Shown in pieces: positions 18,271 through 28,300 of a DNA stretch of 40,399 bases. Position 1 is the first letter of the stretch, and each line of letters opens with the position of its first letter. Below the pieces are notes generated by a model. It was not told where the DNA came from and ran no database searches. It was given only the letters and a program-made list of their open reading frames with translations. The position numbers were made by a program, and so were the translations under genes. This DNA is from JAJNBD01 sp964471475 (GTDB taxonomy: Bacteria; Pseudomonadota; Gammaproteobacteria; CAISUE01), in NCBI GenBank assembly GCA_964471475.1, contig CAYYFQ010000017.1, forward strand, positions 1 to 40,399, given 5' to 3'.

Positions 18271-18690
18271 ATGGAACTAAAAGAAATTATTCACGCTAAA
18301 ACCTCACTTACTAAAATTCTGCGTAGTTACGCAAAAAAATCTTTTCATGTGGAAGTTTTATTTGAAGGTTTTGTACGCATACAACCATCCGACCAGCTTG
18401 GTTATTTGGCGAAAGTGGGGCAGCTATGTTGGCATCGACAAGTAAAACTTTGGGTAGATGAAGTGTGTTGGGTTGTTGGAAAAAGTTGGATTCCACTCAC
18501 TAGTTTACGAGGGCGCGCCAAACAGTTATTTTATTTAAAAAACCGTCCGCTTGGGGATATTTTATTTCGAGATCCTCATTTAAAACGTAGTGAGTTTATT
18601 TTTGGTGCGGATGGCCGCACAAGAAGTTCAGTATTTCATTTTTATGGTGAGCCTTTAGTTGTGCGCGAAATTTTTTGTTTTTTTATGTGA
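18271..18690 (+). CDS. ubiC: Chorismate lyase (UbiC-like)
   Basis: Probably cleaves chorismate to 4-hydroxybenzoate and pyruvate, the first step of ubiquinone synthesis. The 139 residues are shorter than E. coli UbiC (165) and the match is distant but ordered: VLFEGFVRIQPSDQ, then the CWHRQVKLWVDEVCWVVGKSWIPLTSL block (compare the W-REI-L..GEPW..GRT..P stretch in UbiC), RPLGDILFRDPHLKRSEF, and the closing GEPLVVREIFCFFM. It begins 7 bases after gpsA in the same direction. There is no strong ribosome binding site. Confidence 0.75.
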   Translation: MELKEIIHAKTSLTKILRSYAKKSFHVEVLFEGFVRIQPSDQLGYLAKVGQLCWHRQVKLWVDEVCWVVGKSWIPLTSLRGRAKQLFYLKNRPLGDILFRDPHLKRSEFIFGADGRTRSSVFHFYGEPLVVREIFCFFM

Positions 18691-18712
18691 TCCATGTTGT
18701 CAGTGTCAGCGG

Positions 18713-18737
18713 TTGTCATGCGAGCAAAAGCTGGCAC
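18713..18737 (+). repeat. Degenerate GTCATGC..GCTGGCA repeat
   Basis: TTGTCATGCGAGC followed by AAAAGCTGGCAC resembles the hairpin repeat at the right end of the window (40374-40397), with several substitutions in the left arm. It lies just after ubiC. Confidence 0.4.
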
Positions 18738-18752
18738 GGAAGAGATCTACTG

Positions 18753-18888
18753 ATTATAGCCTTTAACATTTAAGCTTCATACGGTGTTGCAAGTTCATTC
18801 GCCTTCGGTCAAGTACGATGGGTATATGTACACTCCCTCGACTCATTCACTTGCGCCTTGTCTGAAACTAAATCTTAAAGGCTATAAT
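18753..18888. repeat. 136-base inverted-repeat element (contains repeat copy B)
   Basis: Terminal arms of 20 bases (18753-18772 and 18869-18888) match at 19 of 20 positions, with an uninterrupted 14-bp outer part ATTATAGCCTTTAA. The interior is also loosely self-complementary and includes the 36-base copy (18773-18808) of the repeat found upstream of guaB. It fills the space between ubiC and the convergent phhA. No transposase is present, so it is either a non-autonomous element or a large terminator-like palindrome. Confidence 0.65.
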
Positions 18889-18891
18889 GTC

Positions 18892-19731
18892 CTAAACCTT
18901 CCCATACTTTCCAAAAAACTTCTTAATTTCCTCAATCAAAAATTTAAACGAAGGAATATAAAATACGGTATCTTGCATGTGCATGGTGTCATAAGGCCTT
19001 GAAATCACTTCTTCCATGACAAAAGGTTTGCGTGTGACTTTATCCGAAAAACAATATTCCATTTCACCAAATGAGGATAATAAGCCCGCCCCAAATACTT
19101 TCAGCTCATCATTTTCAATGATCAAGCCAAACTCAATGGCATACCAGTATAAATGTTGAATGGCACTCATCAATGAGTCATCAGCACGAATGGCGCAATG
19201 TCCAATGAGTTCCATTAACTGCGTGTATTCTTCATTCATCAGGGGTGGGATATGACCAATCACATCATGGACGATATCTGGTTCAGGGGTGTAAGCAACA
19301 TTAGCTCCGTGGCGCAAAAATTGGGTGCTTGGCATAATACGCCGAGATAGATACGCTAAAAACTCTCGAGAATCTAGAAGGCCTTCTACGGGAACAATCC
19401 CCACGCCATGGGAACGCGTTAGGCGTTCTCCTAGCGTTTTTAATTGCGGTAATTGATGTGCTTCTAAATTTAAGGCACTTTTACCTTGTAAATAAATTTG
19501 GCAAGCTTTTTCCTGATGAATTTCTTCAAGCTCGCGAAAAATTTTTTGCCAAATCAGATGCTCTTCATCTTCATAGGTGACTAAAGGCGGTGCTTGATGA
19601 TGTAAACGGTAATATTTTCCTAAGCGATAAAAGTCATTCCGACGAGCGACGTATTTTTCATCATGAATGCCTGGGTGGTCTGGTGGTAATTCGCAAGACT
19701 CATGGGCATAAGGGTTATCGATATTTTTCAT
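18892..19731 (-). CDS. phhA: Phenylalanine 4-monooxygenase
   Basis: A tetrahydropterin- and iron-dependent hydroxylase that turns phenylalanine into tyrosine. The 279 residues are typical of bacterial forms, which lack the regulatory domain of the animal enzymes. The iron triad is visible: His155 and His160 in PDIVHDVIGHIPPL, and Glu200 in LYWYAIEFGL. AAGAGGAA lies just before the ATG. The prepilin-like gene ends 9 bases upstream on the same strand, so the two may share a transcript. In Legionella the homologous enzyme feeds tyrosine into pyomelanin formation; whether that applies here is unknown. Confidence 0.96.
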   Translation of the reverse strand: MKNIDNPYAHESCELPPDHPGIHDEKYVARRNDFYRLGKYYRLHHQAPPLVTYEDEEHLIWQKIFRELEEIHQEKACQIYLQGKSALNLEAHQLPQLKTLGERLTRSHGVGIVPVEGLLDSREFLAYLSRRIMPSTQFLRHGANVAYTPEPDIVHDVIGHIPPLMNEEYTQLMELIGHCAIRADDSLMSAIQHLYWYAIEFGLIIENDELKVFGAGLLSSFGEMEYCFSDKVTRKPFVMEEVISRPYDTMHMQDTVFYIPSFKFLIEEIKKFFGKYGKV

Positions 19732-19740
19732 AATTTCCTC

Positions 19741-20738
19741 TTAGGGCTTGGCGGTGCAAGTTTCAATGGCAATGGCAGAGATTTGGTAAGCTTCCAGCTG
19801 ACCCGTATTGGTTTTATCAAAGCTTAAAGGAGCCAAAGCCGTGCAAACATGGGGGGTGATGGTCGTAGGATGAGGACTATTAGGGTCGGAGGTATCAATT
19901 ACTAAGGGGTTAACAAAATTTACTGGTGCTGAAGGGGTGGGATTGTTCGGATTGGGTCGCTCTGCATCCGGGTTGCAACCGTCTACTCCGCTACTGTTAG
20001 AGATGCAAGGATTAATCGCGAGGTTGTTTTTACAAATTCCCGCTTTTACATAATGCCATGGGCTCCCCATGGGGTAGAAATTATCAGTTCTATTCAATTN
20101 NNNNNNNNNTCGTCGGCTCCTCCTAAGGCAAAGAAAACCGTTAAAATAGGTTTTTGCCCATGTAATCCTCCCGCCTGGCAGTTTAATACGGGAATAGGGG
20201 ATCCAGGTGTAAAGGGGTAGAGAGCCACATCGGGCGCAGGGGGAGCAGGTTGTGCAAAAGGCGTGGGCACAGCAACCACAGTTGCTGTAGTGGGGGATAC
20301 ATAAGCAATGGGTAAACGAGCACTAATAGCTTTGGCAATATTGATGGCATTTGGTTGAGAGCTAGGGATAGTCAGCGTGATCCCAAAGGGTTGTGTAGCG
20401 GAGGCTGCCTGTATTTGATAACAAGTCGTGGTTGGAGGAGCAGTAAAGGGGTACCAAGGGCAATTTTCCATGACATTTTGATTGCCAAAATAATATTCAA
20501 TTTGAGCTGCCGTCGTAGGCCATCCTGCCGTGGGATCTGTAGAGGAGTTTGTTAAATGATAAGTCTCCGCGGCTTCTAAAAGCGCTTGCATTTGCAAAGC
20601 TGTTTTTTCAATTTTTATTCGTTGAATATGCTGTTGATAAATAGAGATGCTGCTCACGGTAATTACTGCCGTTACTGCTAAGGCAAGGAGCAATTCGAGG
20701 AGTGAAAAAGCATGCTGATAAATAGGCTTGAAAGTCAT
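19741..20738 (-). CDS. Type IV prepilin-like protein, interrupted by assembly gap
   Basis: The N-terminus (from ATG at 20738, with AAGAGA upstream) shows a class III signal: a short leader MTFKPIYQHA, then FSLLELLLALAVTAV, with Glu at mature position 5 and a hydrophobic helix. The cleavage position has Ala at -1 instead of the usual Gly. A Pro/Ala/Thr-rich body follows, reaching FALGGAD at the 10-N gap (20100-20109). The reading frame after the gap (LNRTDNFYPMGSPWHY... to the stop at 19741) is open right up to the Ns and is almost certainly the C-terminal part of the same protein. The two halves are in register only if the true gap is 2 modulo 3, so the 10 Ns are a placeholder or a wrong estimate. 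Probably a minor pilin or pseudopilin; its assembly system is not in this window. Confidence 0.75.
20100..20109. other. Assembly gap (10 N)
   Basis: Ten undetermined bases inside the prepilin-like gene. The open frames on both sides disagree by phase if the gap is exactly 10. Confidence 0.99.
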
Positions 20739-20804
20739 AACGATCTCTTTATATCTGTAAATTATAATTTTTTTTTCTATATAATTGCAAGAAATTAGCA
20801 TGAT

Positions 20805-20837
20805 ATTAATCTTATCTTAACCTTAAGCTATTATAAT
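20805..20837 (+). promoter_or_regulatory. PmrA-box-like promoter upstream of the first giant operon
   Basis: ATTAAT (20805-20810), five bases, CTTAAC (20816-20821), ten bases, then a perfect -10 TATAAT (20832-20837). The TTAA cores repeat with an 11-base period, as in the PmrA box. The same layout with identical spacing precedes the third giant gene (36218-36250). The predicted start near 20844 leaves a leader of about 290 bases before the ATG at 21135. Confidence 0.55.
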
Positions 20838-20859
20838 TCTCTTCAATTTATCCTCTGCA

Positions 20860-21002
20860 CTGGACAAAAATTTAAAAGCTACTTGGAAAAGCTTGTTAAA
20901 AACGCTGTCGCCCCGCGATTTATTCGCGGGGCCCAAGGTTTCAACTTTTTGGATCCCGCGGACTTGTTCGCAGGATGACAGCTTCAGAGATTTTTTGTCC
21001 AG
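20860..21002. repeat. Nested palindromic element in the long leader
   Basis: Outer 11-bp arms CTGGACAAAAA (20860-20870) and TTTTTGTCCAG (20992-21002) enclose GCTGTC/GACAGC arms (20904-20909, 20977-20982). Inside those are a perfect 9-bp GC-rich hairpin GCCCCGCGA/TCGCGGGGC (20910-20932) and a second hairpin near ATCCCGCGG...TTCGCAGGAT (20953-20976). The GC-rich core differs from its AT-rich surroundings and looks like dispersed intergenic repeat DNA. The rest of 20739-21134 holds the promoter above and the short inverted repeat GTAAGGTA/TACCTTAC (21023-21030, 21086-21093), but no gene. Confidence 0.6.
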
Positions 21003-21134
21003 TACAGAGCAATTTATCCACGGTAAGGTACTATTTTTTGAATTTGCATTACCTCCCGCAAGGGCGATTCTGAGGAAATTTTCATACCTTACAGAGCAAT
21101 TATCGATTCTAATAATTAAAGGAAAGTTATTCTT

Positions 21135-24100
21135 ATGTTCAATCGGCTAAGACAATTAGTAGGGCTTGGAGGATCATCAGCTTCACCACCTTTATTTCCC
21201 AATGAAGAAGTAAGCGCACAATTTTTGCGCCAAGTAATAGAACTCCCTTTGGTGCCTGGAATAGATTCAAGATTGGGTGGTCTTTTTGCCTCTCATCCCG
21301 CAGCCCCTTTAAAATTAAAACATCGCGGCCGTGATCCAAAGACAGGTAGAGCTCGCTTTTTGCCGCCACTGGCATTGATATTCGGTGATCTAAAGAAATG
21401 TAACGAAGATATGGTGCTTTTGCAAGGAAAAATTGCCCAGCTTTCGGCAATTTCGTCTCATAATAGTTTTCAGGCGAGAGAATATGCACAGTTGTTAGCT
21501 CGTAAAACAGAATATAAAAAAGAACAAAAACACCTAAAGAAAATATTAGCAGAATGCCATAAGATTTTTACTAAATATGTAGATGAAATTAAAAAAATAG
21601 TAGATGCGCTTCCGATGGAAGATTTATGGACAAACTGGCAAACCAAAAACTGGGGGGAGCTGACTGAACTTGAACAAGCGGACTATCAGCGATATTTTAA
21701 AGAAATTGCATTTGACACGTTCAAAAGGTGGAGTGTAAATCAACAGAAAGCTTTTTTCTGGTGCCTTAAATTATGTCGAACCGATCCAGCCAGTGATGGG
21801 AGAGCAGTTGTTGAACTCCTCAATATAATGCCCTCTCGGCGCAAGATTCTGGGGGCGCTCAGCTGGTTTGTGGCAAATCAAGCGGTGGCACTTCAACCAG
21901 TGGGGGGGGCTGCTGCTCCGAATCGCGAAGAGGAGGCCCAGCTTTTGGATGTTGTTCCTCTGAATGAGAGCGATGCTCGTNNNNNNNNNNNNNNNNNNNN
22001 NNNNNNNNNNNNNNNNNNNNNNNNNNNNNNNNNNNNNNNNNNNNNNNNNNNNNNNNNNNNNNNNNNNNNNNNNNNNNNNNCGAAGAGGAGGCCCAGCTTT
22101 TGGATGTTGTTCCTCTGAATGAGAGCGATGCTCGTCATGTACCACCGCAGGCCGCAGATCGTTTAGCAGATCTGGGTGCACCATTTCACCGAAACATATT
22201 AAGCTATAAGGGTACAAGTGATTTCGCGTGGCCAATCAAGGACTCGCATCAGGAGATAATTGAAGGCATTGCCGCATTTTGTGCTTGTTATGGCAATAGA
22301 TATGCGGAGGAACACAAGCCGGATTATCCTACTCAAGTAGATTTCTCTGCAATTTCTGCAGCGGAGCAGCAAATAGCTCAAGACAGACGAGAAAGAGATG
22401 AAGCGGGGGGGGGATTCCAGGGGGCGTCGGCGTCACAGGATTTTTCGCTTGTTGAATATGAATATGCGATCGATCAAGCATGGAAAATTTTTAGATCGCT
22501 TCGATACACTCCTACCTATCGCGGGAGCACTCATCAACAAGCGCGAACTGCTTATCGTCATAAGGCCGATGAAGCCTTAATCATGGCTATTTATCACCAT
22601 CAAAAATTGGAAGGGGAGGTTGCTCCTCTTCATTTACCGACTATTCGTGCTCAGGTTGAAGGGCGCGAGATGGATGAATTGCAACGTTGGCCGGAAATGA
22701 CACAGAGGATTACCGCTTGGTTAAGAGATAGATTTTCTGTAGCTCGTGATGAGCTAGAGGTTGATCGTGCGCTTTCTGCACTATCTTATCGTCATGTACC
22801 ACGAGAAGAAGAGGGAGTCCCGGGAGCGCAGAGAGAGATAACACTGAGTGACCAAGAGAATAAAATAAAAAAATTGATAGCTTTGTATGGGCAAGCTCGT
22901 CATCTTTTACGGGGGTATACAGTTATTAATCGGGCGAAGAGTGGGGAGCCATTAGAATCAGAAGAGGTTTTACTGCATCACCCCAGTGAAATTAGAGATC
23001 GGGTAGTGGCAGTAGTAAAGTGCTATACCAAGGAAGCAGCGGCAATTAACTTAGACCTCGAAGAAGCTCGTTATTTTTCGAAAATAGCGCGAGCCTCACT
23101 CACTAGAAAAATTTTGGAGCAACAGCTAACTTCTCTTATGATCAAGCTAAGCGCTGAGCTTGAGGCGCTACAAAGCTTAGTTGACGACGAGGCTGCTGTT
23201 CAGCCAAATGTTGCAGCTCCGGAGGATGATGGCGCTGCTGCTGTTGCTGCGCTGAATGTCGTGGCTCCGGCAGATGTAGAGCTCAGTATCGTATCTGTCC
23301 AAAATAGGCGGCAAGCCATCGTCGACAAGTATGTAGAAATGATAAAGTTAGTCACCAAGGCCGTTGCTGTCGAAAGTGCTTTGCATAAGCATTGTCGCGA
23401 GCAACTTCAAAAAATTAATAAACAATTGAGCGTAGCTAGACCAGACGAATTAGAGGCGCGAGAACCCGAGGCACCAGCACCTAATGGTTTATTTGGGCTA
23501 ATAAATTTGTTGCATCAAAACGCAAATTTTTTAATAAGTGAAATAGAGAAAGCAGAACAGGAGTGTCGGGTAGCAATGGAACAAGGGCAATCATATAATG
23601 TGGTTGCACCATTACAAAAAAACTTAGAAAAAATGCGTGCAGATTATAAAAAAATAACAGCATCTCTTAAAAACATTTATCTTTTGATGTGTGTTCAAAT
23701 GGCTGAAAAAAAATATTTAGAACTTAGGGGTAACCAGCCGGTAAGCATAGCTGAGAGATGTGCTGGTCTTCTTCGGGCGCGTACCGACTATGATATTGCC
23801 GGGGAGAGCAATTGTATGGCTCGCAGGGATTTATGTCTTGCTGAAGCAAAGGCGATTAGTAGTTTTGTGTTTACATTATTGCCCAATTTGGCTAAGCGAG
23901 AATCTGAACAAGCAGAACAGAGTCTTGAACTTCATCAACAGGTCGATTCGAATGAATATAATCGCCTCGATATAGGGCGTATGATAGAAAATCTGCAACA
24001 GATTGCAATCGACTTTAGAAATTATGTAGCGGCAAAACATGAGGAGATAGGGAGACATTCCTCGAAAACTGTTATTGGGCAATGCGTTCAATTTTTGCGA

Positions 24101-25252
24101 GACATCAGTGCTGCCTTAAATCTTCTCTGTGAGTTATTTTGTTTATTTCCAGAATTTTATACCATCAGTAGTGAATTTCAACTACAAATTGCTACTAAAG
24201 AATTGGGGGAAATATTGAAAGACCTTGATGAACGGGGAGTGTTAAGCATGCTTTATGAATGTTGTGTGGAGGGTGAGGAGAGTGCAAGACTTGATGTTCC
24301 TTTGGCTAGTATCATTGTCACTTTAGCGATCATTGGCAGCATTAATAATGATAAGATTGTTTATGATGCCGCTTCTGTTATCCGTTATCTTCAAAAAATG
24401 GGAATTTTAGGAGACACGATGGCTCGAATGGAAGGTTGTATGGAAACTACCAACTGTATGGAATCTCTCCTTTTGCTTACTACTACTTCAGGAGCGCTTG
24501 GTTTTTACGTGACTCATCCAGATGCGCGACAGATCCTGTTTGCCTCGTTGGGATTAGGGGTTTGTGGTACAACCAATGCCTCTTGGGGCTGTCTTGCGCT
24601 GAGTGCAATATTTGTATGTGCTAATCTTACCAAGTGTATGCAATGGGGTCGTACGACTTATTATGAAACTGCTCCACGAAATTTATCACAAGTGGTTTCA
24701 ACGATGGGTGTACCTGCGCAAATTAGCGCCCAATCTCAGAGGATGCCTAGACGCTTGTCAGCCTGGCAGGTTAGCCATGCTTCTGGTACTTATACAATTA
24801 ACGTTCTTGAGCCTTCGCTTGCTGAGGATAAGCTTTCTCCGCTTTTGGATTTAGATGGTTTTTTAAGAGAAACGGAGGCGACGAGAGAAAATGTTCGTCG
24901 TCAAAGAGCGGAAGAAGTGGAAGAAGCGGATGGGGCACCTGCTGTTTTGTCACAAAGGAGTACTCTAGCTGCTGCGGATGATGTATTGTCCTCTCCGCGA
25001 TCTGCTTGGGCGTCGCATAACTCACACACGCGTGCGATGCCCTCTGGAGGAGGTGCATGCGTGGATATGCCGGATGACTCAATGGGTGACGGAGTGGGAG
25101 CATCAGGCAGCGGTACTCATGAGTACACTGCCGTTTTTGCTGGGAGGTCTGTGATCTATCAACCCGTTGATCAGGTGGTCGTCAAGAATAAAAAGCTTGA
25201 TACATGCACTCTTGCTGAGTTAAAAGAGTTTATAGCGCGGTTAGCGCCATAA
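21135..25252 (+). CDS. Giant protein 1 (about 1320 residues), putative secreted effector, split by assembly gap
   Basis: No family recognised. As given, the gene is cut by 100 Ns (21981-22080), but the 55 bases before the gap recur exactly after it. Position 21981 and position 22136 both begin a codon, so removing one copy gives one frame: 282 residues plus 1038. Architecture by eye: Gly/Ser/Pro-rich start, charged helical region (about 80-165), further helical blocks, an Asp/Ala/Val-rich linker near 634-665, hydrophobic segments at about 1004-1020, 1058-1073 and 1082-1114, then a low-complexity Ser/Ala/Gly tail (about 1130-1290) with RRLS at 1154-1157. The final residues (LAELKEFIARLAP) place a Leu at -3, a feature seen in some Dot/Icm substrates. 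AAAGGAAA precedes the ATG. The effector role is inferred from size, composition and promoter. Confidence 0.75.
21926..21980 (+). repeat. 55-bp duplicate, left copy at gap edge
   Basis: Identical over all 55 bases to 22081-22135 on the other side of the N run. Copies that touch both gap edges exactly are the mark of two overlapping contigs that were scaffolded without being merged. Confidence 0.95.
21981..22080. other. Assembly gap (100 N)
   Basis: One hundred Ns, a standard placeholder for a gap of unknown size, inside giant gene 1. The flanking duplication suggests the true gap size is negative (overlap). Confidence 0.99.
22081..22135 (+). repeat. 55-bp duplicate, right copy at gap edge
   Basis: Second exact copy of 21926-21980, in the same reading phase of giant gene 1 when the Ns are ignored. 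Confidence 0.95.
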
Positions 25253-25308
25253 CGAATTTCAAGAGACGCCATTAAGTTTTTTTCCCGAATAAGCTACGGA
25301 TTTTATAT

Positions 25309-28300
25309 ATGCCTAATAATTATAATGAATTATTTTTTGTTTTAACCGACGAGGTGCTAAATAGATTTGTTGAGGTGCTTGCTAATACGTATCCAGAAGA
25401 CAGTTGTCTTGATGATGCTCTAACCTCTTTATCGAATATGACTAATGAAGCTTTCGACTCGCGGGAAGTGATGTCGTCGCCTCCTGCAATACCTGGTTCC
25501 ATGAGCGCCGTGGGAGCTTCTACCTCTGCTGCTCTTTTAAATTCTAGTGGGTCTTTGAGCGGTTCTTCAGGAGGTTCTTCTTTGCTGAGTGCTAGTCAAG
25601 TTGCGCTAGGCAGTACTTCAGTAAGGGAGGTTTTATTAACACCAATTGCTTTGCCATCGATCGTTATCATTCACTATTCTCCCGAGGCTCATTCTGCTGC
25701 ACTTGCTTTATGTGAAGCAGTTAATAGAAAACTTTTTTCTAGAGAAACAGCAAGTGCAGTAGACAGCACAGGGCACCATTTTGATAGTTTATCGCTCAAA
25801 ACGAAACATGAATTAGAAGTAGCGAGAAAAAAAGTGTTGAGACCAAATGTGTCTTTTACTCAACAAACCCTTCGAGAGGTGATGCGTTCTTTTCTTGGAG
25901 AGTATACTTTTGAGCATCCTTTGACTGCTCAAACCATAAAACATTCTCATTTGCTTTTTTCTCCAGCTGCTTTTCGTTTTGTTACGCTATTAATGAAAAT
26001 GTTAGACGGATTTGTTGCGCAATTTAAAACGATAAGCACGGATAAAAAATCTTGTATTAGTTATTTGGATGCGTTTGGTTATACCCTCACTTTTTTTATT
26101 GCACAAAAAATTTTTAGCGAATGTACGCAAAGTGATCCATGCGAGTTGGCTCAAGCGATTTGTAGATCTAGTCGAAAACTCGTCGATAACAATCCTGTGA
26201 CTTTTGCATTTCTCGACATTATTACGAATCATCAGTTAGATACGATTTGTTTAGGAGGAGAGGAAGTTGCTTTATTGGCTCGTGATGTGCGAGGAGGTCG
26301 CTCCACGATGGTCAAAGAGCTTTTAACTCAACGGGAGGTTGTGGGGGCAAAGCGAGCACGACAGCTTCGGATCGAGGAGATAGAGATACCTCAGGACAGT
26401 CAGGTGGAAGAAGAGGGGGAAGCTAGCGGGAGTGCTCCTAGATCTTTTTCTCGATTAAGTACTGAAGAAGCTGATACAGTAGAAGAGGAAGGGGATCCTC
26501 TGCTTACTCAAATAGTAGGGTTAGAAAATATATTAACTGCTTTGAAAGAGTTGAGCTTTAGTGGTAAAGAGGTTTTGCCTCAAAGATTTCGTGAGGTGCT
26601 TAAGCTTGATACACCGTCTCCCGCTCAGATACCAAGAGCGCTTCAAACTTCTTGTGAGTACCAATTTAATGCCACTTCTTTTTTGCTCCCCCCTCCTGTA
26701 GATATCAATCCTTTAAGCGACTCATCAGAAGAGGTGTTTAATTTAATTCATCGGTTAGTACTTGCAGGTCAATTAAAAGCTGCATATAAATTCATACAAA
26801 ATTTACCTATTGCTCGTTTGCAACCGATGATGGGGAGGATTGAAGAGGAAAAAACAAAAGCAAACGAGTCTTTAAAAGCTGAGGACATTCCTGAAGAAAA
26901 AGTACACGAACTTCAAAGTAATAAATCGAACTTTAGTTTTCGACTTTTTGCAGAGTTTTTTATGAAAGAGATGCTAGGTGCTCATCAGACGGGGGCCGTC
27001 GGAGGGCGGTCAGTCGGTCTGCTAGAACGAATTAAAAAATATCGAGAGAAACAACGCACAAGGACCAGTGAGTATGAAAAAGATTGTCGTTTTGGCTCAG
27101 TAGGTCATCGAAGTGAGCAAGCAGGTGCATTTTTGCTTAATTTGCAGGCTCTTCAAAATTTACCTCCAGAACTTCAAAACTTAAAGGGAGATTTCGAAAA
27201 AATCCAACCCACTTTAGAGGCGTACAAATATTATTGGAAATCTCTGGCTATCTGGTTTGTCTCAGCCATTTACCGCGCCGCGCTTGCTAAAAATCCTTGG
27301 GCTTCCTTAACTGAAGCTTATTGTGATGAAGTAAAAGAACGAGGAATTGCGGCTTTGGAAGAGGAGGAAGATCAAGGCGATCACGAAATATTGAAGCAGC
27401 TTGTTGCACAAGACGACCAATTAGCTGTGATAGATACGTTGTATGGATGGATGGCGGAATACCAGGTGGCTGATAATAAAGACATCAACTTGCTGACTAT
27501 GGCTCAGATAGATACTGAAATCGCTAGTATAAGCTTGTTAAAAGGAAAGCTGTGCTCTTTTAAAACAAATGCTAGTGATAAGTTAGAAATTCCGGTGGAT
27601 GCTGGGATTGGCCACAACATTATTTATGAAACATTGGCAAGCGAGGGTATTTTACATGCGTTGCTTCAACAAATGATCGATGAAGTAAGGCAAAACCTTT
27701 CAGAGATTAATTATCAAGGATATTTAAACTTAAAAGCGCAGTTGCGAGAAAAATGGCGCGTTTATAAGAGAACATTTGAACCTCCTGAACAAAAAGGTGG
27801 CAGAAGAGGGAGTATGCGTGTGCAGGCAGCAATAGTCGAAATACACCAAAAGTTTACTGAATTTGTCCCTCGTGTATTAGATGTATTACAGCAGTCACCT
27901 GATAAAATGAGCGTTACTGCTTATAAAGAAAATTTAGATCAAAAAATTTCTGCATTGTTAGAAAAACGAGTTCAACAGCGTACAGAGATTGCAGGCGCAG
28001 TAACATGCTTTCACTTAAATGTTGGGGAGAGTCAAAAAATAATTGACGTCTTAAGAGCGATATTGCCATCCGGTGATACAAATGCTAATCGAGATTTTCG
28101 AGCGAGAGATCTTACGCTGAGTGAATTATCAACATTCACAGTGGATGGGGAATCCTGTGCTCAGGTTATTTCCGAATGCTCGATTACAGAATTACCTCTG
28201 TGGATTATACAATTACAGTCTTGTTTGCCACAAAATAGAAACGATTTTTTTCAAGATAAAACTTTTGTCGCCTTATCTCAGCTTTCTGAAAACTCTTATG

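Noticed and set aside
18784..19002. 72-codon plus-strand frame after ubiC
   Set aside because: It reads through the 136-base inverted-repeat element and into the antisense strand of phhA.
20893..21150. 85-codon plus-strand frame in the leader of giant gene 1
   Set aside because: It is mostly the GC-rich palindromic repeat and ends inside giant gene 1 in another phase.
21926..22135. A genuine tandem repeat encoding a repeated peptide
   Set aside because: Possible, but copies that end exactly at both gap edges and restore one frame when merged fit a contig overlap better.
21771..22235. Minus-strand frames that run through the N gap
   Set aside because: They exist only because Ns are read as open codons, and they are antisense to giant gene 1.
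25253..25308. A PmrA-like box before giant gene 2
   Set aside because: Only one TTAA core is present (in CATTAAG), without a second at the 11-base period; the gene is better explained as part of an operon with giant gene 1.
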